A DNA stretch of 64,000 nucleotides from an uncultured Litoreibacter sp. (GTDB taxonomy: Bacteria; Pseudomonadota; Alphaproteobacteria; Rhodobacterales; Rhodobacteraceae): the NCBI GenBank assembly GCA_947504205.1, contig CANNGL010000003.1, positions 372,001 through 436,000 of the forward strand. Direction: 5' to 3'. Each line of letters starts with the position of its first letter. Positions within the stretch are counted from its first letter, which is position 1. The notes beneath the pieces are model-generated. The model searched no databases, was not told where the DNA came from, and worked only from the letters and a program-made list of their open reading frames with translations. Both the position numbers and the translations under genes were made by a program. Positions 54,930 through 63,769 of the stretch are shown here, piece by piece.

Positions 54930-55706
54930 TCACGACATGATCAATCCGCCATCAACATTGATGGTCTGGCCGGTGATGTAGGTGGCGTCTTCGCTTGCGA
55001 GAAAGGCGACCAAACCTGCCACGTCAGAGCCTTCCCCGGCGCGTTTCATCGGGATGTTGGTCTGAACCCAGCTTTCCATCAGCTCGCCGGGACCAAAGTC
55101 GCCCAACATCTCGCCCCACACCTTGTCATTATAGGCCCACATGTCGGTCTTGATGATGCCGGGGCAGATCGCGTTTACCGTGATGTTTTCGAGGGCCACT
55201 TCCTTGGCAAGGCTTTGGGTCAGTCCCATAACCCCGAATTTGGAGGCAGCGTAGTGAGGTGTGTAGATGAAGCCGTCGCGTGCTTGCCCCGAGGCGGTGT
55301 TGATCAGACGGCCGCCTTTGCCTGACGCCCTCATGTGACCAATGGCTTCCTGACAACACAGGAACACGCCTTTGGTGTTAACCTCCATCGTTGCATCCCA
55401 CTCCCGTTCGGTCAGGTCTTCGACTTTGGCGATCGTGATGATGCCGGCATTTTGAACAGACACATCGATGCCACCGAACAGGTTCGCAGCGAAATCGTAG
55501 AGATCTGCGACTTGCGCCTTGTTGGTCACGTCGCAGACGAAACCCTTTGCCGAGCTGCCGAGCGATTTGGCCGCCTCCAGCACTTGATCCTCGACCGAGG
55601 CGATGACGACATTTGCGCCTTCAGCGACAAAACGCTCGGCCATAGCGTAGCCGATCCCCTTGTTGCCGCCAGTGATCACCACGCATTTGTCTGTGAATCT
55701 GCCCAT
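54930..55706 (-). CDS. Short-chain dehydrogenase of the carbohydrate locus
   Basis: The 258-residue classical SDR (ATG 55706, with GAGGAG eight bases upstream) has TGGNKGIG, QNAG in place of NNAG, the catalytic Ser in NTASGQA and YAASK as Tyr-Lys. The C-terminal YITGQTINVDGGLIMS is typical. It resembles polyol dehydrogenases (sorbitol/iditol/arabinitol type), but similarity cannot fix the substrate. It is the last gene of the minus-strand run transketolase-kinase-SorC regulator-SDR. It likely oxidises a polyol to the ketose used by the kinase. Confidence 0.85.
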   Translation of the reverse strand: MGRFTDKCVVITGGNKGIGYAMAERFVAEGANVVIASVEDQVLEAAKSLGSSAKGFVCDVTNKAQVADLYDFAANLFGGIDVSVQNAGIITIAKVEDLTEREWDATMEVNTKGVFLCCQEAIGHMRASGKGGRLINTASGQARDGFIYTPHYAASKFGVMGLTQSLAKEVALENITVNAICPGIIKTDMWAYNDKVWGEMLGDFGPGELMESWVQTNIPMKRAGEGSDVAGLVAFLASEDATYITGQTINVDGGLIMS

Positions 55707-55711
55707 CGGCT

Positions 55712-56689
55712 TCACTCCTCTTCGTGTTGTTCAATGTTGTCTGAAACAAGCCGTCCAGCGGTGAATTTGTCGGTCACAAGAAGGTCGATGACACCGGACT
55801 TCAACGCGCCGTGGATCGCACGCGTTTTGGACTGCCCTCCAGCCAATGCAATAACCCTATCAATTCCTGAAAGTTCGCCCAGGCTCATGCCGATAACACG
55901 GTCGTCAAGTGGCGTTTTCACAGGGTTCCCGTCGGCGTCAAAGAACCTGAGGCTCATGTCCCCGACGCCGCCAGCCTCTTTTACAGCGGCCAATTCGCGT
56001 GTGGCGAAGACGTTTCCGCTGCGAGCCAACATGCTTGAGGGTTCGATTGCTCCGATGCCGACGATGGCCAGCGTTACCTTTTCAAAGAGCTCCATAGTCT
56101 CACGAACATAGGTGTCACCCAGAAGAACGAGTTTGGCTTCGCGGGATTGGGCGACACCGGGCGCGCTGAGCAGATGTGCCTCTGCGCCGGTGAGTTTTGC
56201 CAGGCGGGTCGTCAGTTGGTTGGCATGAATCTGAACCGTAGGGTCGCCCATGCCGCCCAAAGTCTGAACGACATATTTGGCTTTGCCCGATTTCATCGGG
56301 TGGATGTTTTCCACCATTTTCAGGATGGTTTCAGACCAGCTTGAAACGCCAATGATCTCGCCCGGCTGCAAGGTGGCTTCAACGAAATGGGCTGCGGCTT
56401 CGCCGATGCGTGCCATGATTGCCCCATCCCGATCTTCCGAGCACTCGACGACAATGGCCTCCGCAATACCATATTTATCGCGCAGACCTGCCTCCAGATC
56501 GGCATAGGTGCCGGATGGTGCGACGACAGTTGTGCGCACGATCTCTTCGTCCAACGCGCGCTTGAGCATCCGCGACACGGTTGCTTGAGAAATTCTCAGA
56601 TGGCTGGCGATGTCGGCCTGACGTTGATTTTCCACGTGGTACATCTGGGCGACACGGGCAATCATTCGAAGTTCGTTCAGTCGGGACAT
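55712..56689 (-). CDS. SorC-family transcriptional regulator
   Basis: The 325-residue product has an N-terminal helix-turn-helix (ARVAQMYHVENQRQADIASHLRISQATVSRMLKRALDEEIVRT) and a sugar-phosphate-isomerase-like effector domain (EAIVVECSEDRDGAIMARIGEAAAHFVEATLQPGEIIGVSSWSET; VGGVGDMSLRFFDADGNPV), the SorC/DeoR arrangement as in EryD. Such regulators sense phosphorylated sugars or polyols. It is embedded in the locus it likely controls. A TGAATA-type motif lies just upstream of it (56716-56730) and again before the permease gene. Confidence 0.92.
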   Translation of the reverse strand: MSRLNELRMIARVAQMYHVENQRQADIASHLRISQATVSRMLKRALDEEIVRTTVVAPSGTYADLEAGLRDKYGIAEAIVVECSEDRDGAIMARIGEAAAHFVEATLQPGEIIGVSSWSETILKMVENIHPMKSGKAKYVVQTLGGMGDPTVQIHANQLTTRLAKLTGAEAHLLSAPGVAQSREAKLVLLGDTYVRETMELFEKVTLAIVGIGAIEPSSMLARSGNVFATRELAAVKEAGGVGDMSLRFFDADGNPVKTPLDDRVIGMSLGELSGIDRVIALAGGQSKTRAIHGALKSGVIDLLVTDKFTAGRLVSDNIEQHEEE

Positions 56690-56715
56690 GCAGAGTCTCT
56701 TTTGAAGAGTGGCTG

Positions 56716-56730
56716 TGAATATTTATGCGC
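56716..56730. promoter_or_regulatory. TGAATA-type motif upstream of the SorC regulator
   Basis: TGAATATTTATGCGC lies 26 bases upstream of the regulator's start and matches TGAATAAATATGCG at 60136-60149, upstream of the ABC permease, in 12 of 14 positions. A shared regulator site is inferred. Confidence 0.4.
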
Positions 56731-58193
56731 TATATGCGAAGCGTTGTGCGCGCAATGGCTTCTTTCCATTGAGCGCGGCGTTCCTTTCTTTCATCATTCG
56801 AAATGCTTGGATTGATCGCGCTATCGCGCGCTATCAAATCGCGCAGGGCGGCCAAGTCCGGCCAGAAGCCGGTAGCAAGACCTGCAAGATAGGCCGCGCC
56901 GATAGCCGAGGTTTCGGAGTTTCTGCAAGGCGTCATGGAGTGGGCCAATAGATCAGCCACCAGTTGCATGAGGAACCGGTTCTTGCTTGGTCCACCATCG
57001 ACAGAAAGACGGCCGGTTGTCTTGCCAGATTTGCCAACGGCGTCGAAAATATCGGCTACCTGATGCGCCATGCTTTCGGCCGCAGCATGGGCGATATGCG
57101 CCGGTTCGGTTACAAATGACAGGCCTGAGATCAGGCCACGTGCGTCTGGCGTCCAATGCGGCGCACCCAAACCCACATGGGCGGGCACCAGAGAAACGCC
57201 GTCCGTCCTATCGACCGTTTCCGCCAGATCAAGCAAGGCGTCGACATCCCCGAGCCCAAGCATCTTTGCGGTCCATGGGAAGATCGAGGCACTTACCAGA
57301 ATATTGCCTTCGAAGGCATAGGTTGACTGACCGTTCAGCGACCAGGCGATCGTCGTCGTGAGACCCTCTGGCGGCGGAACAAAGTCGGTGAGGGTGGTCA
57401 TCACCGACGATCCGGTGCCGAAGGTGATCTTGCCATCGCCGGGCTCAAATGCGCCGTGACCGAACAGGGCACCGTGGGAATCTCCTATGGCTGCGGCGAT
57501 CGGGATGCCGTCCGGCAAGCTGGCGACGTCGCGCGTTTCACCAAAGATGTGCGCTGAGTCCCGGACCTCGGGTAGGAATCGGGGGTTTACGCCGAACAGC
57601 GCACAAAGATCATCGTCCCATCTGCCCTCTTCCAGATTGAACAACTGGGTTCTGGCTGCGTTTGAGCGATCGGTGGCATGGACCTGACCGCCCGACAGCT
57701 TCCAGATCAGCCAACTGTCCACTGTGCCGATACATATATCTGCCACCCCGGCCCCGTGGTGGGACAGAAGCCATGCGATCTTCGTGGGCGGAAATAATGG
57801 ATCCAGGGGAAGTCCCGTGCGGGCCATCACGCCCGGTTCATGGCCAGCGGCTTTCAACGCCTCACATGCGGCTGCGGTTCGACGACATTGCCATGTTATG
57901 ACGGGGCCGAGGGGGGCTCCGGTCGTGCGATCCCAAATCAGGACGGATTCACGCTGATTGGATATACCGAGTGCTGTGATCTTTGCGTCGGGGGCCTTGT
58001 CGAGGCAGGCCTTTATGGCGCTGGTCGTGGCTGACCATATGGCGGAGGCATCCTGCTGAACCCACCCCGACTGTGGATGCTGGATCGGAACAGGAGAGGA
58101 TGCCGACGATATTATTTCACCGGTTTGCGATACAAATACGGCTTTGGAATTCGTCGTGCCTTCGTCAATGGCAAGAACGACTTTACGTCCCAC
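56730..58193 (-). CDS. FGGY-family carbohydrate kinase
   Basis: The 487-residue product is an FGGY kinase, glycerol-kinase-like in layout. It has VVLAIDEGTTNSKAVFVSQTGEI (ATP phosphate loop), ALGISNQRESVLIWDRTTGAPLGPVITWQCRRT (substrate loop), GDSHGALFGHGAFEPGDGKITFGTGSSVMTTL and LSVDGGPSKNRFLMQLVADLL. The sugar specificity cannot be read, and similarity to glycerol kinases does not prove glycerol. Between the split transketolase and the SorC regulator, a ketose or ketotetrose kinase is likely. It is four bases downstream of the transketolase C-terminal gene. Confidence 0.9.
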   Translation of the reverse strand: MGRKVVLAIDEGTTNSKAVFVSQTGEIISSASSPVPIQHPQSGWVQQDASAIWSATTSAIKACLDKAPDAKITALGISNQRESVLIWDRTTGAPLGPVITWQCRRTAAACEALKAAGHEPGVMARTGLPLDPLFPPTKIAWLLSHHGAGVADICIGTVDSWLIWKLSGGQVHATDRSNAARTQLFNLEEGRWDDDLCALFGVNPRFLPEVRDSAHIFGETRDVASLPDGIPIAAAIGDSHGALFGHGAFEPGDGKITFGTGSSVMTTLTDFVPPPEGLTTTIAWSLNGQSTYAFEGNILVSASIFPWTAKMLGLGDVDALLDLAETVDRTDGVSLVPAHVGLGAPHWTPDARGLISGLSFVTEPAHIAHAAAESMAHQVADIFDAVGKSGKTTGRLSVDGGPSKNRFLMQLVADLLAHSMTPCRNSETSAIGAAYLAGLATGFWPDLAALRDLIARDSAINPSISNDERKERRAQWKEAIARTTLRI

Positions 58194-58197
58194 GGGC

Positions 58198-59157
58198 TTA
58201 CCCTTTGCGTTTCAGAAGTGCTGTCGCGCTGTCTGCGATGGCGTCTGGTGACATGCCGAACTCGTCGAGCAGGAAATTCGCCGATCCCGTGGGTGCGAAT
58301 ACGCCGGGTACGCCCAAGCGCTTCATTGGAACAGGGCATGCGTCCACCACAACTTCGGCGACCGCGCTGCCGAGGCCCCCGAACAGGGTATGCTCCTCAC
58401 AGGTGAGGATGGCACCGGTTTCCTTGGCTGCCGTGGTGATAGCTGTCGTGTCGATGGGGCGAACTGTGGCCATGTTCAAAACTCGGGCCGACACCCCCTT
58501 CGCGTCAAGTATTTCCGCCGCACTCATAGCGCGGTGGGTCAGAGTGCCATTGGCGATCAGTGTGAGGTCTGACCCCTGACGCAGAACGTTGGCACGTCCG
58601 AGGTCGAAGTTGTGATCCTCTAGAAACAGGTCGGGTACGCCGACACGGCTGAGGCGCAGAAAGCAACCGCCTTCGAAGTTGGCTGCCCATTCGATCACGG
58701 CCGCCGTCTCGACCCGGTCTGCCGGTGCGATGACCGGAACGTTCGGCAAGGCGCGTATCCAGGCAAAATCTTCGATCGAGTGGTGCGTTGCACCGAGTTC
58801 GCCGTAGGCGAGGCCAGAGCTGATGCCGACCAGTTTTACATTGGTCTCTGAATAGGCCACGTCAGCCTTGATTTGTTCTAGCGCCCGCCCGGTCAGGAAC
58901 GGAGAAGCCGCGCAAACGAAAGGTATCTTACCGCCATTGGCCAGGCCTGCGCCGACGCCGACCATGTTCTGTTCAGCGATCCCGACATTGATCAAACGTT
59001 CCGGGAACTTGTCTCGAAAGCCGGCCAGCTTGGATGACCCCACGGAATCGTTGCACACCGCCACGATATCTTCGTTGGCCGTTCCAAGTCGTTCGAGTGT
59101 CGCGACAAAGGCGTCGCGGCAGTCGTGCAGTTTTGAGGTCTCGAAAGGCGCATTCAT
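58198..59157 (-). CDS. Transketolase C-terminal subunit (pyrimidine-binding half)
   Basis: The 319-residue product corresponds to the second half of transketolase: the pyrimidine-binding domain (DIVAVCNDSVGSSKLAGFRDKFPERLINVGIAEQNMVGVGAGLANGGKIPFVCAASPFL), with the conserved catalytic Glu in GIAEQNM, and the C-terminal domain (GSDLTLIANGTLTHRAMSAAEIL; TCEEHTLFGGLGSAVAEVV). It overlaps the N-terminal-half gene by four bases (ATGA), so both subunits are made together. Split transketolases are known in sugar-specific pathways, for example D-apulose-4-phosphate transketolase. Confidence 0.93.
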   Translation of the reverse strand: MNAPFETSKLHDCRDAFVATLERLGTANEDIVAVCNDSVGSSKLAGFRDKFPERLINVGIAEQNMVGVGAGLANGGKIPFVCAASPFLTGRALEQIKADVAYSETNVKLVGISSGLAYGELGATHHSIEDFAWIRALPNVPVIAPADRVETAAVIEWAANFEGGCFLRLSRVGVPDLFLEDHNFDLGRANVLRQGSDLTLIANGTLTHRAMSAAEILDAKGVSARVLNMATVRPIDTTAITTAAKETGAILTCEEHTLFGGLGSAVAEVVVDACPVPMKRLGVPGVFAPTGSANFLLDEFGMSPDAIADSATALLKRKG

Positions 59158-59975
59158 AGTGCGGCCTCTTCCAGTTCAATCATCGCCTGCTTGTATTGCT
59201 CTTCATTTGGCACCTTGTGGTGCCAGGCAACGTTGTCGGACATGAAGGATACGCCATGCCCCTTATTGGTGTGGGCGACAATGCACTTTGGTTTGCCTAG
59301 CCCGACCCGATCATCAGCAAGTGCAGAACAGATCTCATCCATGTCGTGTCCGTCGATTTCCTCAACATCCCAACCAAAGGCCTCGAGCTTGGGCCGAAGC
59401 GGTGCGATGTCATTGGTATCTGCAAGGCGCGCGCCTTGTTGTAGCCTGTTGTGGTCGATGATCAGCGTCAGGTTATCCAGCTTGAACTGGGCTGCGCTCA
59501 TGATGGCTTCCCAGTTTGATCCCTCCTGCATTTCGCCATCCCCTGTAATGACGAAGGTGCGCCAGCTTGCATTGTTCAGTTTCGCGGCTTTTGCCATACC
59601 AACGCCAATCGGCAGACCATGTCCCAAGGGGCCAGTATTGGTTTCAACTCCGGGAACTTTAGTGCGGTTCGGGTGGCCGTTCAGCCGAGAATGCGGCTTC
59701 AGAAACGTCGAGATTTCGTCTTTTGGAATGAAGCCCCTCTCAGCAAGTACGACATAGAGGGCGAGGGCGGTATGACCTTTGCTCAACACCAAACGATCGC
59801 GGTCGGGGTCAAGTGGAGCGGCTGGATCGACCGACATTATCTTGAAATACAAAGCTGTTAGCAGGTCTGTGACCGACAGCTCTCCACCGATGTGCCCCGC
59901 GCCCGCCTCGAACACAGCCTGCAGGTCGCGCTGTCTGACGCGGTTTGCAATTATGCGGAGGTCGCGAGAGTCCAT
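59154..59975 (-). CDS. Transketolase N-terminal subunit (thiamine diphosphate-binding half)
   Basis: The 273-residue product matches the first half of transketolase: AGAGHIGGELSVTDLLTALYF, LSKGHTALALYVVLAERGF, PGVETNTGPLGHGLPIGVGMA. The ThDP-binding motif is GDGEMQEGSNWEAIMSAAQFKLDNLTLIIDHN. It ends before the pyrimidine domain, which the next gene supplies. It heads the minus-strand operon and is divergent from the ABC permease across 194 bp that hold repeated motifs. With its partner it should transfer a two-carbon unit between a ketose phosphate and an aldose phosphate. Confidence 0.93.
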   Translation of the reverse strand: MDSRDLRIIANRVRQRDLQAVFEAGAGHIGGELSVTDLLTALYFKIMSVDPAAPLDPDRDRLVLSKGHTALALYVVLAERGFIPKDEISTFLKPHSRLNGHPNRTKVPGVETNTGPLGHGLPIGVGMAKAAKLNNASWRTFVITGDGEMQEGSNWEAIMSAAQFKLDNLTLIIDHNRLQQGARLADTNDIAPLRPKLEAFGWDVEEIDGHDMDEICSALADDRVGLGKPKCIVAHTNKGHGVSFMSDNVAWHHKVPNEEQYKQAMIELEEAAL

Positions 59976-60015
59976 TCTCTATCCATGTATAAAAATTCAC
60001 TACCAAAAAAACATG

Positions 60016-60030
60016 CATATACGAGATATG
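60016..60030. promoter_or_regulatory. Inverted repeat in the carbohydrate divergent promoter region
   Basis: CATAT and ATATG flank five bases between the split transketolase and the ABC permease, 41 bases before the transketolase start. It could be an operator for the minus-strand operon. Confidence 0.3.
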
Positions 60031-60087
60031 TCAAGGCGCGTCACCGCCAGCAATATCGCCTCTGCGTTAGAGATGAATGATAACCTA

Positions 60088-60149
60088 CGCAATTGACAGC
60101 TTAAAAAGAAGGCGGTACGAAATAAATATCGCAATTGAATAAATATGCG
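60088..60149. promoter_or_regulatory. Repeated motifs upstream of the ABC permease
   Basis: Two copies of CGCAATTGA (60088-60096, 60130-60138) and two direct copies of AATAAATAT followed by SGC or GCG (60121-60132, 60138-60149) are packed before the permease gene. The last copy, read as TGAATAAATATGCG, resembles the motif upstream of the SorC regulator gene. These are candidate SorC-regulator sites. Confidence 0.45.
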
Positions 60150-60169
60150 TGTGGGAGGGAAAAGAACTC

Positions 60170-61150
60170 ATGATGTCGTCTTCCGAGTCAGGGAGAAAGT
60201 CGACCCTATCTGACTTTTTCTCACTCAGCGGGGCAACCGGACCATTGATTGGCCTGCTGTTGCTTTGTGCCTTTCTGTCTTTTGCGACCGACTCGTTTCT
60301 TTCTTTCCGCAACTTTCTGAACATCGCGGATCAGATCACCGTTCTTGGCATCATGGCGGTTGGAATGACCTTCGTGATCCTGATCGGCGGCATTGATCTT
60401 TCAGTGGGCTCTATTCTGGCCCTGTCGATGATGGTCCTGGGGTATCTGAACGTCGAAGCTGGCATGCCTATGAGCGTTGCCATCACTGGCGCACTTTTGG
60501 CCTCTGCCGTGGCGGGGGCGGTGTCCGGATTGTTGATAACCGAGTTCAAAGTGCCGGCCTTTATTGCGACTTTGGCGATGATGTCGATTGCGCGTGGTTT
60601 GGCGAACATGATCACGAATGGATCGCAGATTATTGGCTTCCCCACATGGTTTAACATGGGGGCGATCATTCGCAATTTTGGCTTTCTGACGATGACAGTT
60701 GCCGTCATGCTCGTTGTCTTCGTCGTGGCGATCTTGTTCCTGCGCTTTCGAGAAGAGGGCCGCTCGCTCTATGCGATTGGCGGTAACCCGGAAGTGGCGC
60801 GGCTTGCGGGTATCAATGTGCGGCTTACCACAGTCATGGTGTACGTCGTTTGCGCCCTGCTGTCGGGTTTAGCTGGAATTCTTCTGGCCGCGCGCCTCGA
60901 TTCTGTTCAACCCAGTTCCGGGGTCGCTTATGAGCTCGACGCCATCGCCGCTGTGGTTATCGGGGGCACCAGTCTATCAGGCGGCACCGGAGGGGTCGTG
61001 GGCACGATTATTGGTGTCCTGATCATTGGCGTCCTGCGAAACGGCCTCAATCTTCTGAGCGTCTCGCCATTTCTTCAGGCCGTCATCATTGGTCTTGTCA
61101 TCGTTCTGGCGGTGGCTGCCGAAACTTTCAAACACCGGGGAGCACGATGA
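60170..61150 (+). CDS. ABC transporter permease, ribose/RbsC type
   Basis: The 326-residue inner-membrane permease (ATG 60170, after GGAGGG) has eight to ten membrane segments. Its family signature is LGIMAVGMTFVILIGGIDLSVGSILALSMMV, with the loop YAIGGNPEVARLAGINV and LDAIAAVVIGGTSLSGGTGGVVGT. It forms a homodimeric channel of a CUT2 sugar importer. A second in-frame ATG directly follows. The binding-protein gene lies 108 bp downstream, then the ATPase. Confidence 0.94.
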   Translation: MMSSSESGRKSTLSDFFSLSGATGPLIGLLLLCAFLSFATDSFLSFRNFLNIADQITVLGIMAVGMTFVILIGGIDLSVGSILALSMMVLGYLNVEAGMPMSVAITGALLASAVAGAVSGLLITEFKVPAFIATLAMMSIARGLANMITNGSQIIGFPTWFNMGAIIRNFGFLTMTVAVMLVVFVVAILFLRFREEGRSLYAIGGNPEVARLAGINVRLTTVMVYVVCALLSGLAGILLAARLDSVQPSSGVAYELDAIAAVVIGGTSLSGGTGGVVGTIIGVLIIGVLRNGLNLLSVSPFLQAVIIGLVIVLAVAAETFKHRGAR

Positions 61151-61258
61151 TGTCAGACCCCTCAATCCCGCTCCCCACATAACGTGAGCAGCCCGGGTGT
61201 CCGGGCTTCCAAAGGTCCCTGCCTAGTAATCGGACCGTCCAACCAAGGAGGAGAAACC

Positions 61259-62200
61259 ATGAATACCAGTCTCAAAAGCCTGCTCGCCGCGACGGCTGCG
61301 GCCCTAACTGTCGGCGGCGCATCTGCTGAAGGCGTTGGCATCAGCAAGATCGGTCTTGCCGTGCCCAACCTGCAGGCCGATTTCTTTAACCAGATCAAAC
61401 TTGGTGTGGAAGGTTATGCCAACAAGCTGGGTATCGAAGTGATCGTTGTTGATGCAAAGAACGATACCGCGACGCAGGTGAGTCAGGTTCAGGACCTGAT
61501 CACTCAGGGCATTGATGCGTTCATCTATATTCCAGCGGGTGCTGCTGCTGCTGCTGTTCCGACACGTCTTGCACGGGCTGAAGGTATTCCGGTGATCAAT
61601 GTGGATCGCGAGCCTGATGGAGAGCCGGGTGATACAGTGATCTACGGTGAGAATGTCGTATCCGCCTATCAGGTTTGTGACCACATCATTGGACTGGCCG
61701 GTGGTGAGGGCAAAATGGTTGTCATTCACGGCCAAAAAGGCACAACCCCCGAGGTCCAGCGGTTTGAGGGCTGCAAGATGGCCATCGACGAAAACCCGGG
61801 TGTAGAACTGGTTGCGCAACAATGGAGCCAGCAGTGGTCGCCAGATGAAGGCTTCCAGATTGCTCAGAACATGTTGCAGGCCAATCCGGATATCAAGATC
61901 ATCTTCGGTCAGGCTGATGGTCTGGCCATGGGCGCGGCAAAGGCCGTCGAAGTGGCCGGTCTTGCGGATCAAGTCATCATCGGTGGATATGACGGGGATG
62001 GCGCTGCATTGGAATCGCTGGTTGCATGTGACACGCCATTCATCGTGACAGCGACGCAAAGTACGCAAGCCATGGGTGTGTTGGCGGTGAATTCGGCCAT
62101 TGCGGTTGCCAATGACGCTTCGGTGCCTGCACGTCAGATCCCGAATGCCGTTCTGACGACCTGCGAAGATGCGGCCAAGTTCGTCGAAAAGCACCCCTGA
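61259..62200 (+). CDS. Periplasmic sugar-binding protein, RbsB type
   Basis: The 313-residue product (ATG 61259, with a strong AAGGAGGAG site) has a Sec signal (MNTSLKSLLAATAAALTVGGASA, cut after Ala 23) and the type I periplasmic binding fold: KIGLAVPNLQADFFNQIKLGVEGYA, DLITQGIDAFIYIPAGAAAAAVP, EGIPVINVDREPDG, IIFGQADGLAMGAAKAVEVAG. It binds the sugar or polyol and delivers it to the permease. Residues in the ligand site (Asp and Arg in NVDRE) fit a carbohydrate ligand. Its strong ribosome-binding site fits the high level of a binding protein. Confidence 0.94.
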   Translation: MNTSLKSLLAATAAALTVGGASAEGVGISKIGLAVPNLQADFFNQIKLGVEGYANKLGIEVIVVDAKNDTATQVSQVQDLITQGIDAFIYIPAGAAAAAVPTRLARAEGIPVINVDREPDGEPGDTVIYGENVVSAYQVCDHIIGLAGGEGKMVVIHGQKGTTPEVQRFEGCKMAIDENPGVELVAQQWSQQWSPDEGFQIAQNMLQANPDIKIIFGQADGLAMGAAKAVEVAGLADQVIIGGYDGDGAALESLVACDTPFIVTATQSTQAMGVLAVNSAIAVANDASVPARQIPNAVLTTCEDAAKFVEKHP

Positions 62201-62241
62201 GCGACATTGCTTGCATCGGATAAGCGAAAGCCCCAGCGCCC

Positions 62242-63735
62242 ATGATGGATGATACGTCCTTGCCGATCCTGTCGCTCAGAAACATTCGAAAGTCCTTCGG
62301 GCCAATCGAGGTTCTGCATGGCATTGATCTGGACGTTCGTCCCGGTGAAGTGGTGGCGCTTTTGGGAGAAAATGGTGCAGGTAAATCCACGGTGTCAAAC
62401 ATCGTCTCCGGAACAATTCTTCCAAGTTCCGGAGAGATGACATGGCAGGGCGCGCCGTTTGCGCCCGCCAACCCGCGTGAAGCCATCGACGCCGGTGTCG
62501 GTATGATCCATCAGGAGTTGCTGCTTCTGCCGCATCTTTCGATTGCGGAGAATGTCTTTGTTGGTCGTTATCCCAAGAAAGCCGGTGTGGTCGACCGTAA
62601 GACGATGGAGGAACGAGCCCATGCTGGGCTGCAACGGTTGGGCCTCGATGTGTCGCCGCGTCGTCTGGTGCAGGGGCTATCGACAGCAAATCAACAACTG
62701 ATCGAGATCGCAAAGGCGCTGACGCTCAACGCAAGGCTCCTGATCCTGGACGAACCCACTGCCGCTTTGGGTGGCGACGAGACGACCAAGCTGTTCGAAC
62801 AGATAGAGCGGCTCAAACAGGACGGGGTCGGGATCGTGTACATCTCTCACCGTCTGGAAGAGATCAAACAAATCGCTGACCGCATTGTCGTGATGCGGGA
62901 TGGTGAGAAAGTTCAGGAATTCGACAGTGCCGACGTTCCTGTTCGCACGATTGTGGAAGCCATGGTGGGTCGCAGTCTGGACCGGATGTTTCCAGATATT
63001 CCGACACCGCAGAATGAAACTGTTCTGGAGGTCCGGGAGCTGTCCTCGGCGCTTGGCAGCTTCTCGGAAGTCAGTTTCAGCGTCGCAAAGGGCGAGATCT
63101 TTGGTATCGCGGGCCTTGTAGGGGCTGGGCGGACCGAACTTGTGCGTGCGATTACTGGCGTCGATCCGATTTCAGGTGGTCAGGTCTTGCTTGATGGCAG
63201 GGACATTTCGCCCCGCAAGCCATGGGACGCTATCCGCAATGGCATCGTTTTGGTTCCGGAGGATCGTAAGCAGCAGGGGCTTGTTTTGTCCCACTCGATT
63301 GCTGAGAACTTTGCTTATGCGAATATGAACCAAGTTGCCACGCGGGGTTGGGTTACCAAATCCAAGACCCGGGAATTTGCAGAACGGGGCATTGAGACCT
63401 TCGGGGTCAAAGGTCAGAGCCATCAAAATGCGGATGAGATGTCTGGTGGGAACCAGCAGAAAACCGTAATCGCCAAGTGGCTTGCCCGTAATCCGAGGGT
63501 CGTTGTTCTGGATGAACCCACCCGCGGCATCGACGTTGGCGCGCGCTCCTCGATCTATGACATCATTGTCGGGCTTGCCCGCGAAGGTGTTTCGGTCATT
63601 GTGGTCAGTTCAGATCTTGAAGAGGTTCTGGGCGTGTCCAACCGTGTGATGGTTATGGCTCAGGGCAAGCGGGCGGGGATATTGAACCGCGAGGATGCCA
63701 ACGACGTTTCAGTGATGGAACTGGCCACGATGTGA
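62242..63735 (+). CDS. ABC transporter ATPase, RbsA type (two nucleotide-binding domains)
   Basis: The 497-residue product has two fused ATPase domains, as in RbsA/MglA. The first has Walker A GENGAGKST, the signature LSTANQQLIEIAKAL and Walker B LLILDEPTAALGGDE. The second starts near EIFGIAGLVGAGRTELVRAITG, where the Walker A is degenerate, as is usual for this half, and has MSGGNQQKTVIAKWLARNPRVVVLDEPTRGIDVGA. It energises the permease at 60170. The start may be either of two adjacent ATGs (62242, 62245). Confidence 0.95.
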   Translation: MMDDTSLPILSLRNIRKSFGPIEVLHGIDLDVRPGEVVALLGENGAGKSTVSNIVSGTILPSSGEMTWQGAPFAPANPREAIDAGVGMIHQELLLLPHLSIAENVFVGRYPKKAGVVDRKTMEERAHAGLQRLGLDVSPRRLVQGLSTANQQLIEIAKALTLNARLLILDEPTAALGGDETTKLFEQIERLKQDGVGIVYISHRLEEIKQIADRIVVMRDGEKVQEFDSADVPVRTIVEAMVGRSLDRMFPDIPTPQNETVLEVRELSSALGSFSEVSFSVAKGEIFGIAGLVGAGRTELVRAITGVDPISGGQVLLDGRDISPRKPWDAIRNGIVLVPEDRKQQGLVLSHSIAENFAYANMNQVATRGWVTKSKTREFAERGIETFGVKGQSHQNADEMSGGNQQKTVIAKWLARNPRVVVLDEPTRGIDVGARSSIYDIIVGLAREGVSVIVVSSDLEEVLGVSNRVMVMAQGKRAGILNREDANDVSVMELATM

Positions 63736-63769
63736 TGAACCGAATTTTGCGGAAACAAAGAGGCACCCC

